This document shows positions 17,571 through 26,248 of a DNA stretch of 64,000 nt, piece by piece; within the stretch, counting starts at the first letter, position 1; every line of letters begins with the position of its first letter. The stretch comes from CAMPJM01 sp964440915. GTDB taxonomy: Bacteria; Bacteroidota; Bacteroidia; Cytophagales; Cyclobacteriaceae. The translations under genes were made by a program, and so were the position numbers. The notes under the pieces are model-generated. The model was given only the letters and a program-made list of their open reading frames with translations, made no database searches and was not told where the DNA came from. The stretch covers positions 34,550 through 98,549 of the forward strand of contig CAYTTV010000003.1 in NCBI GenBank assembly GCA_964440915.1, given 5' to 3'.

Positions 17571-18017
17571 ATGACAAAAATTAATATATGTATTGCGCTA
17601 CTCGTGGTAGTAATGGTCTGGGGTTGTAATGAGAGTGCCAAAGACGATCAAGAGTTTACAAGAAGGGAAAGAATTGAGCTAAGGCAATATTATGTGATGG
17701 GAGAAAGGCTGTATGCACAACATTGCAGCAACTGCCATATGCCTAATGGCGAGGGGCTGGGGAGACTCATTCCACCTTTAAAGGGAACCGATTTCATGGA
17801 GAGAGATTCATTGCTGGCCTGTATCATAAAAAATGGCATAAGTGGAGAGATTGCAGTAAATGGCGTGATATACAACCAACCGATGCCCGGCATCTCTCAA
17901 CTGACAAATCTTGAAATAGCACAAATCAGTGCGTATCTCTACAAAGAATTTTTTGATGAAGATGTATTGCTAAAACCCAGCGCTATTGAAAAGATGCTTT
18001 TAGCATGCGAACCCTAG
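17571..18017 (+). CDS. Class I c-type cytochrome lipoprotein
   Basis: This 148-residue monoheme cytochrome has a lipoprotein leader ending VMVWGC. The heme site is CSNCH near residue 51, after the helix YYVMGERLYAQH. The likely axial Met is in NQPMPG near residue 104. The gene begins directly after the SCO stop codon. It probably carries electrons in the periplasm near a terminal oxidase. The stop is only 6 bp from the convergent gene at 18024, with no terminator between. Confidence 0.88.
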   Translation: MTKINICIALLVVVMVWGCNESAKDDQEFTRRERIELRQYYVMGERLYAQHCSNCHMPNGEGLGRLIPPLKGTDFMERDSLLACIIKNGISGEIAVNGVIYNQPMPGISQLTNLEIAQISAYLYKEFFDEDVLLKPSAIEKMLLACEP

Positions 18018-18023
18018 CAGGCT

Positions 18024-18473
18024 TTATTGCACCTCCTCTAGGAAAACCGTGGCTTGATCTTGGGCAGAGAGCATCTTTTCTTTCACTTTCATTATTTTCT
18101 TCTTCTCCTCTTCCAAATAGTTCATGGTTTCCTCATGAGTCATATTTTCTATATTAGGATTGAACTTCCGCATCCAGTTCATCATAGCTTCATTGGCTTC
18201 TTCAAGATAAGCAGAAAGTTCATTGGCTTCATGACTAGTGCTGTCTTTGCCCTTTACTTTTTTATTCATAGCCATTAGCTCCCCCATCAGCGGCATTACT
18301 TCGTCATGGATTGCCATCACCTCTTTATATAAAATATTCTCCTTTTCAGCCTCGCTAGAAGCCTCTTCTTTTACTTCAGAGCTATCTTTGCTGGATTCCT
18401 TTTGTTCTTTGTTCTGGCAAGAGAACACGGTAACCGCATGAATTAAGGTTAGGATAAAAACAATATGCTTCAT
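18024..18473 (-). CDS. Coiled-coil lipoprotein of unknown function
   Basis: This 149-residue protein has a short signal and lipobox (VTVFSC near residue 19), then a Lys/Glu/Ser-rich linker. A Met-rich helical body follows (about 48-149), with repeats such as IHDEVMPLMGELMAMNKK, NEAMMNWMRKFNP and YLEEEKKKIMKVKEKM. The Met-rich pattern could bind copper, given the adjacent SCO and cytochrome genes, but this is speculation. Similar proteins in Bacteroidota are usually annotated as hypothetical or 'viral A-type inclusion-like' proteins. It ends 6 bp from the convergent cytochrome gene. Confidence 0.75.
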   Translation of the reverse strand: MKHIVFILTLIHAVTVFSCQNKEQKESSKDSSEVKEEASSEAEKENILYKEVMAIHDEVMPLMGELMAMNKKVKGKDSTSHEANELSAYLEEANEAMMNWMRKFNPNIENMTHEETMNYLEEEKKKIMKVKEKMLSAQDQATVFLEEVQ

Positions 18474-18619
18474 AGAGTAGTAGTTGGATGGTTTACTGTT
18501 ATAAAAATAAGCATTGCTAGTCTTTAATTCAATAAAGGGGGAGTATTAATAGAATCTGGGTGCGAGGAGGTAAAGAAAAGCTGTACTTTTGAAATGCTAC
18601 TTTGGTTCTGGTAGATCCT

Positions 18620-19021
18620 TCAACTTAGCAGTTGCTGTAGCTTTTCTTCGTTGAGTGGCTTTACAATATAGCCTTTCACATTAAATGCAGACGCTCTTTC
18701 ATGATCCTTAGAATTGTTGGAAGAGCTCAGCATGACAACAGGAATATTGTTACATATGTCTGCTCGCTTTGAATAGGCCTCGAGAAACTCGAATCCATCC
18801 ATAATCGGCATATTGATGTCGAGCAGAATAAGCTCAGGGCATTGCCCATCTTCCTTGTTTTCCTGTATAGAGCAGTGATGGATGAGATGAGAAAGCGCGT
18901 CTTCACCATTTGTGGCCACATCCACGCCTTCTGAGATATTCATGTCAGCGATAATCATAGAAGTGAGCAGATTGCTTGTTTCGTCATCATCCACCAATAA
19001 GATTCTTTTGAATTTTTTCAT
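18620..19021 (-). CDS. Single-domain response regulator (CheY-like receiver)
   Basis: This 133-residue stand-alone receiver has the acidic pocket VDDDE at 10-14, a phospho-acceptor Asp in LLDINMPIMDG near residue 67, a Ser in MLSSS near 97 and the conserved Lys in YIVKPL near 121. It has no output domain, so it likely works by protein contact or phosphotransfer with an unlinked kinase. No histidine kinase is adjacent. Confidence 0.93.
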   Translation of the reverse strand: MKKFKRILLVDDDETSNLLTSMIIADMNISEGVDVATNGEDALSHLIHHCSIQENKEDGQCPELILLDINMPIMDGFEFLEAYSKRADICNNIPVVMLSSSNNSKDHERASAFNVKGYIVKPLNEEKLQQLLS

Positions 19022-19093
19022 TATATGTAAAAATTAGGAACACATACTAGCTTAAAAAAAACCTCCTGAACAGTTCAGTAACTTTGATGGAAG

Positions 19094-19170
19094 TGGTGAC
19101 CTCGGAGGGATTCGAACCCCCAACCAACAGAACCGGAATCTGTCATTCTATCCAATTGAACTACGAGGCC
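19094..19170 (-). tRNA. tRNA-Arg (anticodon CCG)
   Basis: On the minus strand the acceptor arms GGCCTCG and CGAGGTC pair. The anticodon stem ACAGA/TCTGT encloses the loop TTCCGGT (anticodon CCG, reads CGG). The T-arm has GGTTCGAATC. The discriminator A is followed by an encoded CCA (19094-19096). Length is 77 with CCA. Confidence 0.95.
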
Positions 19171-19221
19171 CAGCAAGCCTACAAAGGTAATTTTTTTTCA
19201 ATTATTTCGAAGGATAGTTGG

Positions 19222-19734
19222 TTATTTATTCGGGTGATGCGGCTGAACTTCCAGCTCCATGATGTAATCATTCATGCAATAGGGACCTATTGGAATGTCT
19301 TCATTACGGACTATTTGGAAGCCGATATTTTTATAAAAATCTACAGCATTGTTATGTCGGTTTACGTTAAGTGCTAGTTTGGTCGCTCGATCCTTACGCA
19401 CTCTTTGTATTACTTCCTCAATCAGCCTCCTACCATAACCCTTCCTTTGGTGAGCGGGTAAGATGTAAAGTTTATGTAATTTGTATACTTGCTCTTTCCA
19501 TGGCCCATAAGCAGCAAAAGCAACAGGGGAACCACGCTCCATAAGCAACAGAAAGAACTGTTGTTGTGTTACAATGAGCTGATGCAGGACTTGTTTTTCA
19601 TAGAGTGCCTCCAACATGTAATCCAACTGCTCTTGCGACAGTATGTTTCCATAAGCGTGGGGCCATGTTTCGTGGGCAATTTTTTGGATCGCTTCAACGT
19701 CGTCAGCAACGGCTTCTTTAATCTCTGCTGTCAT
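19222..19734 (-). CDS. GNAT-family N-acetyltransferase
   Basis: This is an acetyl-CoA-dependent acetyltransferase of about 170 residues. The acetyl-CoA-binding motif A is LPAHQRKGYGRRLIEEV (Q/RxxGxG/A pattern). Motif B follows with LALNVNRHNNAVDFYKNIGF, and the typical beta-alpha fold ends in MELEV. Met at 19734 (MTAEI) looks the natural start; a Met two codons upstream is possible. The acceptor is unknown. The downstream neighbour is the tRNA-Arg gene. Confidence 0.88.
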   Translation of the reverse strand: MTAEIKEAVADDVEAIQKIAHETWPHAYGNILSQEQLDYMLEALYEKQVLHQLIVTQQQFFLLLMERGSPVAFAAYGPWKEQVYKLHKLYILPAHQRKGYGRRLIEEVIQRVRKDRATKLALNVNRHNNAVDFYKNIGFQIVRNEDIPIGPYCMNDYIMELEVQPHHPNK

Positions 19735-19810
19735 GTGCACAATTAATTAGTGGCTCATTAAGAATATGCTTTGCAAAAATAAAGCAAATCTTAAGATGCT
19801 TAACAACTGG

Positions 19811-20842
19811 CTATTTCCTTTTTTTCTCGTACGCTGCTATAATGTTCAGCGCAATGCGCTCATTGGGTGAAAGTTCCACAGTTTGTGTGGGGGTGCTTTG
19901 GAGTTCTTTGCTGTATTTGGACAATGCACCGCTTTCTATTGCCTCTAATACTGCTGGGTGGATATAGTAATCCCTACAAATGGCAACGGTATTGCCAAGC
20001 TTTTGGGCTACCATTTTTATCAAGGTTGGGATAATCGATTTTTTATTGGTGGCCAAGGCATGCTCCTGTGCTTCCTCAAATTTTTCTATTGCGGTAACGC
20101 TTCCACCCCATGTCCTAAAGTCTTTGCTGGAAAATTGCTCCCCCGAAATGGCCTTTAGATATTCATTTACATCGTGAGAGTCTATACTGCACCATTTCTT
20201 GTCTTCTTCATCAAGATAACGGAATATTTCATGTCCAGGTAACTCGGAGCATTGTTTGATCAGTCTTCGCAATCGGAGATTTTTTATGTCAATATGGCGA
20301 TACTTTCCACTTTTAGCCTTGTATTGAAAGCTTATTTTGTTGCCTTCGATCTTCAAATGCTTTCTGCGCAGCGTGGTCAGGCCGTAGGTTTCGTTCTGTT
20401 CTTTATAGTATACATTGCCGATCCTAATAAATGCCTCATTCAAAATCTGAACAACAAGGCCCAACACCTTTTGCTTAGGCCATCCTTTGCGTTGCATGTC
20501 TGCTAATGACTGTTTTCTTATGGTCGGCAATGCTAGTCCAAACTCAGTCATACGTCTGAATTTGCACGCATTGCGAAAAGTCATCCATTCCGGATGGTAC
20601 AGGTATTGCTTCCTTCCTTTTTGGTCCTTTCCAGTGGCTTGCAAATGTGTATTCTCTTCTGTAGAGATCTGTACTTCATTCCACATGGGTGGTATCTTTA
20701 AGCCTTTTATTCTCTCGATAATGGCCGCATCTTTTACCTTGTTCTTGTGCTCGTCCAGATAAATAAAGCCCTTCCCCATGCGTCGACGGAAATAGCCCAT
20801 ATGCGCTTCAGAGCCATAAATTACCGTACTGTTCTTTCCCAT
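19811..20842 (-). CDS. DNA topoisomerase IB
   Basis: This 343-residue enzyme matches the poxvirus-like bacterial type IB topoisomerases. An N-terminal beta domain (about 1-95) has WNEVQIS and a GRKQYLYHPEW motif. The catalytic domain includes GLTTLRRKH (first Arg), YKAKSGK (Lys) and DFRTWGGS (second Arg). A C-terminal CRDYYIHP carries the nucleophilic Tyr. It relaxes supercoils through a 3'-phosphotyrosine link. It starts divergently from the PfpI gene with 145 bp between. Confidence 0.92.
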   Translation of the reverse strand: MGKNSTVIYGSEAHMGYFRRRMGKGFIYLDEHKNKVKDAAIIERIKGLKIPPMWNEVQISTEENTHLQATGKDQKGRKQYLYHPEWMTFRNACKFRRMTEFGLALPTIRKQSLADMQRKGWPKQKVLGLVVQILNEAFIRIGNVYYKEQNETYGLTTLRRKHLKIEGNKISFQYKAKSGKYRHIDIKNLRLRRLIKQCSELPGHEIFRYLDEEDKKWCSIDSHDVNEYLKAISGEQFSSKDFRTWGGSVTAIEKFEEAQEHALATNKKSIIPTLIKMVAQKLGNTVAICRDYYIHPAVLEAIESGALSKYSKELQSTPTQTVELSPNERIALNIIAAYEKKRK

Positions 20843-20987
20843 AAAAGCTGCTTAGTTAGTTTAGATAATTCTAAACATTGTCTTCTGGCAAAAGGTTAAG
20901 ACAATGAATATTTTATGAGAAGAATCTTCGATTGGTGGTTCCATCATAATTAAATGTTGTTTTTTTTAACCTTTAAACTACAGAAAA

Positions 20988-21560
20988 ATGAGTGATAAAT
21001 TAAGAGATAAACAAGTCGCTATATTGATGACTGATGGCTTTGAGCAGTCTGAATTTACCGAACCACGTAGGGTGCTTGAGGAGGCTGGTGCGACAGTGCA
21101 TGTCATTGCTCCCAAGGGTGGGAAAGTGAAGGCATGGGATGAAACGGACTGGGGAAATGAGTACGAAGTGGATGTGACTTTGGATGCGGCTAATGCCGAT
21201 GATTACAATGCGCTCATGTTGCCAGGTGGTGTTCTAAATCCTGACAAACTTCGTATGAATGAAAAAGCAGTAGATTTTGTCAGTCAGTTTTTAAATGAAG
21301 GCAAACCTATAGCTGCCATTTGCCACGGACCGTGGACCTTAATAGAAACAGGTGCGCTAAATGGCAGGAAAATGACTTCTTACAAATCCATTAAAACAGA
21401 CCTGATCAACGCAGGAGTAGATTGGGTAGATCAGGAAGTGGTGGTAGACCAAGGGTTGGTGACGAGCCGTAGCCCAGATGATCTTCCGGCCTTTAACCAG
21501 AAAATGGTGGAGGAGTTTGCCGAAGGGAAACATGTGGTAGAAAATTCTCCCGTACGATAA
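20988..21560 (+). CDS. DJ-1/PfpI-family protein (YhbO-like)
   Basis: This 190-residue class I glutamine amidotransferase-like protein has the nucleophile Cys in AAICHGPWTL near residue 114, the acid residue in DGFEQSEFTEP near 20 and PGGVLNPDKLR near 78. Members related to E. coli YhbO/PfpI have been described as stress proteins with proposed deglycase, protease or glyoxalase activity; the true activity is debated. A strong terminator follows 10 bp downstream. Confidence 0.9.
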   Translation: MSDKLRDKQVAILMTDGFEQSEFTEPRRVLEEAGATVHVIAPKGGKVKAWDETDWGNEYEVDVTLDAANADDYNALMLPGGVLNPDKLRMNEKAVDFVSQFLNEGKPIAAICHGPWTLIETGALNGRKMTSYKSIKTDLINAGVDWVDQEVVVDQGLVTSRSPDDLPAFNQKMVEEFAEGKHVVENSPVR

Positions 21561-21570
21561 AGACCATAGT

Positions 21571-21596
21571 AAAAAAGGGCATTATGCCCTTTTTTA
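21571..21596. terminator. Bidirectional intrinsic terminator between PfpI gene and prfB
   Basis: A GC-rich stem AAGGGCAT / ATGCCCTT is flanked by an A-run before and a T-run after, forming a U-tract in both directions. It lies between convergent genes. Confidence 0.92.
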
Positions 21597-21609
21597 TTGC
21601 TTAATCTCA

Positions 21610-22687
21610 CTATTGTTGCATGAGATATGCTTTGATATAATCGTCGAGATCTCCATCCAGCACATTCTGTACATCTGTGCGTTCATAACCTGTTCTATTA
21701 TCCTTTATAAGTTTATAAGGGTGCAGTACATAGTTCCTGATTTGCGAACCAAAGTCGATCCGCATTTTTGAGCTCTCTACTTTGTCCCTCTCTGCATTTC
21801 TTTTCTCTACTTCTACTTGATACAGCTTCGATTTAAGCATATTGAGCGCCTTCTCTTTGTTTTGCAATTGAGAACGTTCCTGTTGGCATTCAATTATAAT
21901 TCCTGAAGGTGCATGTTTGAGCCTTACGGCTGTTTCTACTTTATTTACATTTTGGCCACCAGCGCCACCCGATCGGAAAGTCTCCCAAGTAATATCGGCA
22001 GGGTTTATCGTGACATCGATGCTATCATCTACGATTGGGTAAACATAAACGGAAGCAAAAGAAGTATGCCGCCTGCCTCCCGAATCGAAAGGAGAAATCC
22101 TGACCAAACGGTGCACCCCAATTTCTGCCTTCAGGTAGCCATAAGCGAACTCTCCATCAATTTCAAGCGTGGCAGACTTCATGCCCGCGGTATCGCCAGG
22201 GTGCGTATACACTTCTTTTACCTTATATCCGTGGCTTTCTCCCCACATGATGTACATCCGCATCAGCATTTCTGCCCAATCTTGGCTTTCGGTACCACCA
22301 GCTCCCGCATTGATCTCGAGCATGGCGCTTAGCTGGTCTTCCTCACCATTGAGCATTTTCTTGAGCTCCAACTCTTCGAGAAGATTCTCGGTCTTTTGAA
22401 ACTCCTGATTGACTTCTCCCTCTTCAACGTCTCCAGCTTGATAAAACTCAAATAGCGTTTCTAGGTCTTCATAGGCTTGTACAGCCTTTTCAAAGCTACC
22501 TGTCCAAGACTTTTTGCTCTTTATGCCCTTAAGGATAACTTCTGCCTGTTGCGGGTCATCCCAAAAGTCACTTTGCATGGTGATGCTTTCTTCTTCTGCT
22601 ATCTCTTCTACTTTCTTATCGTAGTCAAAGATACCTCCTCAAAGCCTCTATCCTGGCTTTTAAATCCTTCAATTGATCTGCTGTCAT
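21610..22687 (-). CDS. prfB: Peptide chain release factor 2 with programmed +1 frameshift
   Basis: RF2 terminates translation at UGA and UAA. The main frame (21610-22626) carries the stop-recognition SPF in RISPFDSGG and the catalytic SGGAGGQNVNK. The first 20 codons lie in another frame starting at ATG 22687. The ribosome meets an in-frame TGA at 22627-22625 inside CTTTGAC, preceded by the Shine-Dalgarno-like AGGAGG, and must slip +1 to continue as DYDKKVEE. This is the classic autoregulatory site: low RF2 favours the shift. The full product is about 358 residues. An annotation that starts at the internal ATG at 22578 would miss the N-terminus. Confidence 0.95.
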
Positions 22688-22830
22688 GCTTGTATTTGTT
22701 AAATGGTCAAGAGTGCAAATGTAAGTAAAATGATGGGACCATCATTCATAAGGCACTAGATTTAAAACGGATTCAACAAAGTCTTTTCTTTTGAGTTATT
22801 GTATAAAGTTAAATCTATAAAGGAGCGAAT

Positions 22831-22959
22831 ATGAAATGGAGAATAATCAAGTTTGCAGTGCTTTGCTATGGAACGTATAAAATTCTTTCGAACGCTTTAG
22901 TAAGAAAGGTACTATGGGTAGTCCTTAAGCATGAAAGTCAAAAACTGTTGCCAAGATAG
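22831..22959 (+). CDS. Possible 42-residue cationic, membrane-associated small protein
   Basis: This short ATG frame has an unusually good ribosome site (AAAGGAG, 5 bases before the ATG) for this AT-rich genome. The product begins MKWRIIKFAVLCYG, contains two short hydrophobic stretches and many Lys/Arg residues, and ends KLLPR. It lies alone in the 433-bp gap between prfB and the L,D-transpeptidase-like gene. No homologue is known to me. It could be a small membrane protein or chance. Confidence 0.4.
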   Translation: MKWRIIKFAVLCYGTYKILSNALVRKVLWVVLKHESQKLLPR

Positions 22960-23120
22960 CGACAAGGGTGGGTTGGATTATTGTAGAGACTGAAAAGAAT
23001 AAGTCGAACGAGCATTGCTGGAAAAATTGAGAGATACCTGTAGGTATTAAGGAACTATTCTTTGGCCATTTTTATTATCCTATTGAAAATTATTACAACT
23101 CAACCAAGGAATCAACCTGT

Positions 23121-23933
23121 ATGCTCTATAAAACTATAGTACTTTCCCTATCGTTCATAGCGCTTTCCGCCTTTACTCATCGTCTACCAGCTACAGATGC
23201 CAGCATCATAGGCTTGACAGAGGAAGCTGCTATTGTCAAATTGGACAAAGAAAAGTCGGATGAAGAATCTGAAGAGGCCAGGATGCTAAAGATGGATGGC
23301 CTATTTACTGATCTATATAATGAGATTTCGACCCATGGAAAAATGCCTCAATATCCCTTGTTTAAAAAGGCACTATTGGGGTACTACAACTTGTTGGCTC
23401 AAGGGAAAGTAGACAATAAGGATGTTTTGACAATCATAGATTTTTCGTTGCCATCAGATAAGAAAAGGTTGTGGATTGTCGATCTGGAGAAGAAGGAAGT
23501 CCTTCATAACGATTTGGTGGCCCACGGAAGAAATACAGGAAATGTGACTGCAGAAAGTTTTTCAGATATTCCTAATTCCCATATGAGCAGCTTAGGCTTT
23601 TATGTTACCGGTGAAACATACTACGGGAAGCATGGCTTTTCGCTTAGGTTAGAGGGGATGGAAACAGGTTTTAATAAGAATGCTTTTGCTCGCGCTATCG
23701 TAGTGCATGGTGCTGATTACGTAAGTCAAGAGTTTATCAAAAAGAATGGACGTTTAGGGCGGAGTTATGGTTGTCCTGCTGTTTCCAACGATATCAGCAA
23801 TCAAGTCATTCATGCCATTAAAGGCAAGTCATGCATGTTTATTTATGCACCTGCTATGGATTACGACGTAAACTCCAATCTTTTGAACCAACAAACTGCG
23901 CTGGAATATCTTGCAGCACAAGTTTTTATATGA
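23121..23933 (+). CDS. Murein L,D-transpeptidase catalytic-domain family protein
   Basis: This 270-residue exported protein has a signal peptide (residues about 1-20) and a YkuD-type fold of the subgroup found in Bacteroidota. The catalytic motif is the His in AIVVHGADYV near residue 194 and the Cys in GRSYGCPAV near residue 214, matching HxxG plus SxGC. It also has KKRLWIVDLEKKEVLHNDLVAHG, the first strands of the domain. It should act in the periplasm on peptidoglycan, as a transpeptidase or hydrolase. It has no LysM domain. Confidence 0.87.
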   Translation: MLYKTIVLSLSFIALSAFTHRLPATDASIIGLTEEAAIVKLDKEKSDEESEEARMLKMDGLFTDLYNEISTHGKMPQYPLFKKALLGYYNLLAQGKVDNKDVLTIIDFSLPSDKKRLWIVDLEKKEVLHNDLVAHGRNTGNVTAESFSDIPNSHMSSLGFYVTGETYYGKHGFSLRLEGMETGFNKNAFARAIVVHGADYVSQEFIKKNGRLGRSYGCPAVSNDISNQVIHAIKGKSCMFIYAPAMDYDVNSNLLNQQTALEYLAAQVFI

Positions 23934-24035
23934 TATAATGTCTTAGGGCTAGTCCCCTTTTTTATAATAGAGTCCTCCAATCTTCAAACCAAATAGCCTT
24001 CTCTGTGGTTAGTTTTTCATTTAACCATAGACAAC

Positions 24036-24482
24036 GTGCAAGATCAATTTTTTATTCTACTAAATGTATTTATCGCGCTCATTTTGGCCGGAGCGATAGG
24101 TTACGAAAGGGAAATGTCCAATAAACCTGCTGGATTCAGAACCAATATGATGGTGGGGGGCGTTGCCTGTCTTTTATTTTCTATAGGGGAGGTCATTATA
24201 GAGCGGTACAGTGCTTCATTTTATCATGATTTTATGCGGATGGACATACTCAGGATAGTGGAAGCGGTTGTGGTAGGCATCAGTTTTATCGGGGCTGGCA
24301 CAATATTGAAATCTCCAGATTCTGAAAAGATATTTTACTTGACAACGGCAGCTACTATTCTCTTTTCTGCAACAGTGGGCATAACCATAGCCCTCAATAT
24401 GTATGTGCTAGGGGTAGGTATAACCCTGATTGTGCTGATCATTAATACCATTATCCGACACATGGATAAGCGGCTAAAATAG
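24036..24482 (+). CDS. MgtC/SapB-family membrane protein
   Basis: This 148-residue protein has about four membrane helices. The family signature is present: GAIGYEREMSNKPAGFRTNMMVG near residues 19-42, then FIGAGTILK and LTTAATILFSATVGI. MgtC-like proteins influence Mg2+ starvation responses and ATP synthase, but this single-domain type is of uncertain role. The start is a GTG at 24036; no better ATG is available upstream. Confidence 0.88.
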   Translation: MQDQFFILLNVFIALILAGAIGYEREMSNKPAGFRTNMMVGGVACLLFSIGEVIIERYSASFYHDFMRMDILRIVEAVVVGISFIGAGTILKSPDSEKIFYLTTAATILFSATVGITIALNMYVLGVGITLIVLIINTIIRHMDKRLK

Positions 24483-24552
24483 TCTTAAGCTTTTTTCGTT
24501 TCAAGACCGTAAGGGGACTCTTGTAGCCTTTTATTTTTTAATATGGTGTGGT

Positions 24553-25371
24553 ATGAAATATTTTTTGATTAGGCTGTTTTTTGGCCTAATACTTCTTATG
24601 GCGAGTAGTCACAGTTATGGGCAATTCGCTGAAAAGCTGAGAAGTACGCGTCCAGGTGAAGCAGTTTCTCCTTTTATTCCTGGCAGGAACGTTTTCCAGT
24701 TGGAAAGTGGGTTTACTTATGGACGGGCTTCTGGGCAGGGAAAAGACCAGCCTGATATAGCTACTTTAAAAAATTCAACTTTGTTGCGCTGGGGAGTTCG
24801 GCGGAATATAGAGCTGGGGGTGGCTTTTGATCTTCAGCGTGATCAGTATATGCTTCAAGATACCTTTGAGTATGTAACGAGTGGCTTTAGAGATGTCAGG
24901 GTGGACCTGAAATACCAGATGAAGCGAGGCTCAAAATATGCGCCTTCTATTGCTTTTCAAACCTCTGCTTTGCTACACTTCTTAGAGGGGCAAAATCATC
25001 CCCGAAGCGTTACTCCTTCTTTCCTTTTATCTTTGAGCCAGCCATTCTCCAAACGCGTTTCCTTACTCGGCAATGTCGGTTTTGATTGGAGTAATATGGA
25101 TGGAAACATAACGGGCAAATATGCGCTTCACCTGCAGTCAGCGATTACCGGTCGCTTGAGTTTTGTGGCGGAAAACCATGGCCGCTTATCTGGAGGGTCC
25201 ATGAGGACTTATTTTATCTCAGGCATATCTTATAATCTGAAAGAAGATTTTGAAATAGATATTGCCTTGGGATACGATTATTACGATCAGGTGCATGATG
25301 TGTTTTTAGGCTTAGGCTTTTCGTGGAGGTTTATGAAAGAATATTATTACTATCAGGAATATGATCAATAA
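24553..25371 (+). CDS. Outer-membrane transporter-like beta-barrel protein
   Basis: This 272-residue protein has a signal peptide (residues 1-23, ending SHSYG). Alternating amphipathic strands with aromatic girdles fill the rest, e.g. NIELGVAFDLQRDQY and FEIDIALGYDYYDQVHDVFLGLGF. It resembles the 'transporter' family similar to MetA-type phenol-degradation proteins. The C-terminus ends in Tyr-rich YYYYQEYDQ. No substrate can be inferred. It lies 70 bp after the MgtC-like gene and may be in the same unit. Confidence 0.75.
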   Translation: MKYFLIRLFFGLILLMASSHSYGQFAEKLRSTRPGEAVSPFIPGRNVFQLESGFTYGRASGQGKDQPDIATLKNSTLLRWGVRRNIELGVAFDLQRDQYMLQDTFEYVTSGFRDVRVDLKYQMKRGSKYAPSIAFQTSALLHFLEGQNHPRSVTPSFLLSLSQPFSKRVSLLGNVGFDWSNMDGNITGKYALHLQSAITGRLSFVAENHGRLSGGSMRTYFISGISYNLKEDFEIDIALGYDYYDQVHDVFLGLGFSWRFMKEYYYYQEYDQ

Positions 25372-25387
25372 TATAATATTTCACTCT

Positions 25388-25445
25388 AAAAATGCTTCAT
25401 AATAGGACAATCAGTAATAATTTTGAGTGATTAAAAAGCATTTTT
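25388..25445 (+). promoter_or_regulatory. mscL promoter region with 10-bp inverted repeat
   Basis: The -7 box TAATTTTG at 25418-25425 fits TAnnTTTG. The trinucleotide TTC, one mismatch from TTG, ends 19 bases upstream. The promoter lies between perfect inverted arms AAAAATGCTT (25388-25397) and AAGCATTTTT (25436-25445). The second arm abuts the mscL ATG, leaving no Shine-Dalgarno sequence. Confidence 0.5.
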
Positions 25446-25883
25446 ATGAGTATCGTTAAGGAGTTTAAGGAATTTGCCGTAAAGGGGAATATGTTTGACA
25501 TGGCCGTAGGAATAATTATCGGCACGGCTTTCAGTGCCATAGTCTCTTCCTTGGTCAAAGATGTTATCACCCCCGTACTAGGGATTTTTTTGGGAAAAAT
25601 GGATTTTAAGGATTACCATTATGTAATTCAGAATGCCATCCACAATGCCGACGGCACTATTTTTAGAGAGGCCGTTACTCTCAATTATGGTGCTTTTCTA
25701 CAGGTTTGTATGGATTTCATCATTATTGCGGGGTCAATATTCATGGTGGTCAAGTTTCTCAATGCACTAAAGCGCAGAGCAGAAGATGATAAAGTAACTT
25801 CTACCCCCACCCCAAAGGATATAGAACTTTTGTCTGAGATCCGGGACTTGCTAAAGGACAATCGAGAAAATTCCAATCGTTGA
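25446..25883 (+). CDS. mscL: Large-conductance mechanosensitive channel MscL
   Basis: This 145-residue channel opens under membrane tension during hypo-osmotic shock. The N-terminal helix and pore helix (VKEFKEFAVKGNMFDMAVGIIIG) are nearly canonical. TM2 (VCMDFIIIAGSIFMVVKFLN) and the C-terminal bundle with ELLSEIRDLL also match. The length is typical (about 130-150). Its presence beside two Na+/H+ antiporters in the window fits an organism facing salt changes. Confidence 0.96.
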   Translation: MSIVKEFKEFAVKGNMFDMAVGIIIGTAFSAIVSSLVKDVITPVLGIFLGKMDFKDYHYVIQNAIHNADGTIFREAVTLNYGAFLQVCMDFIIIAGSIFMVVKFLNALKRRAEDDKVTSTPTPKDIELLSEIRDLLKDNRENSNR

Positions 25884-26248
25884 AATTGGCCGATTCATTG
25901 AGGGGTAGGTGTTAGGGATGCTTATGACCGATTCATTTTACAATGGCTTTTTACGGCTTGATCGCAATCCATAAGGTTGTGAATGATAATTTGCAAAGGC
26001 CATGGTGATTTGTAAGGGAATCATAAAAATGAAAAAATATACATAACCTAACGTGGCTATTCAACATTTCATAAAAGAATTGAAAACCTGTCTATATCTT
26101 ATATCTTTACTTCTCGGTGGGAAGAACAAGCACCCAACGTGGAGTGATACAATATAGGAAGCCCAGATGTCAACAAAGCTAAATTCCGGCCAATGGTCTG
26201 AAATGCCACGTCCTATAACCCAACGGTACGATAAGCGACAATTGTAAT
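25884..26248. other. 365-bp intergenic region between mscL and the DUF2339 gene
   Basis: No open frame worth calling is present. The region holds the candidate promoter at 26080-26109. The stretch 26120-26230 after it contains no obvious fold, and no Shine-Dalgarno site precedes the ATG at 26249. Confidence 0.4.
26080..26109 (+). promoter_or_regulatory. Candidate Bacteroidota-type promoter of the DUF2339 operon
   Basis: TTG at 26080-26082 is followed, after exactly 19 bases, by TATCTTTA at 26102-26109. This is one base from the TAnnTTTG consensus. The predicted leader to the ATG at 26249 is about 130 bases. Confidence 0.5.

Noticed and set aside
19084..19377. 97-codon frame beginning MMEVVTSEGFEPPTN
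   Set aside because: It is a translation across the tRNA-Arg gene and antisense to the GNAT gene; such tRNA-derived frames are well-known false calls.
23940..23970. Possible terminator after the L,D-transpeptidase-like gene
   Set aside because: Only a 3-bp GGG/CCC stem precedes the T-run, too weak to call.
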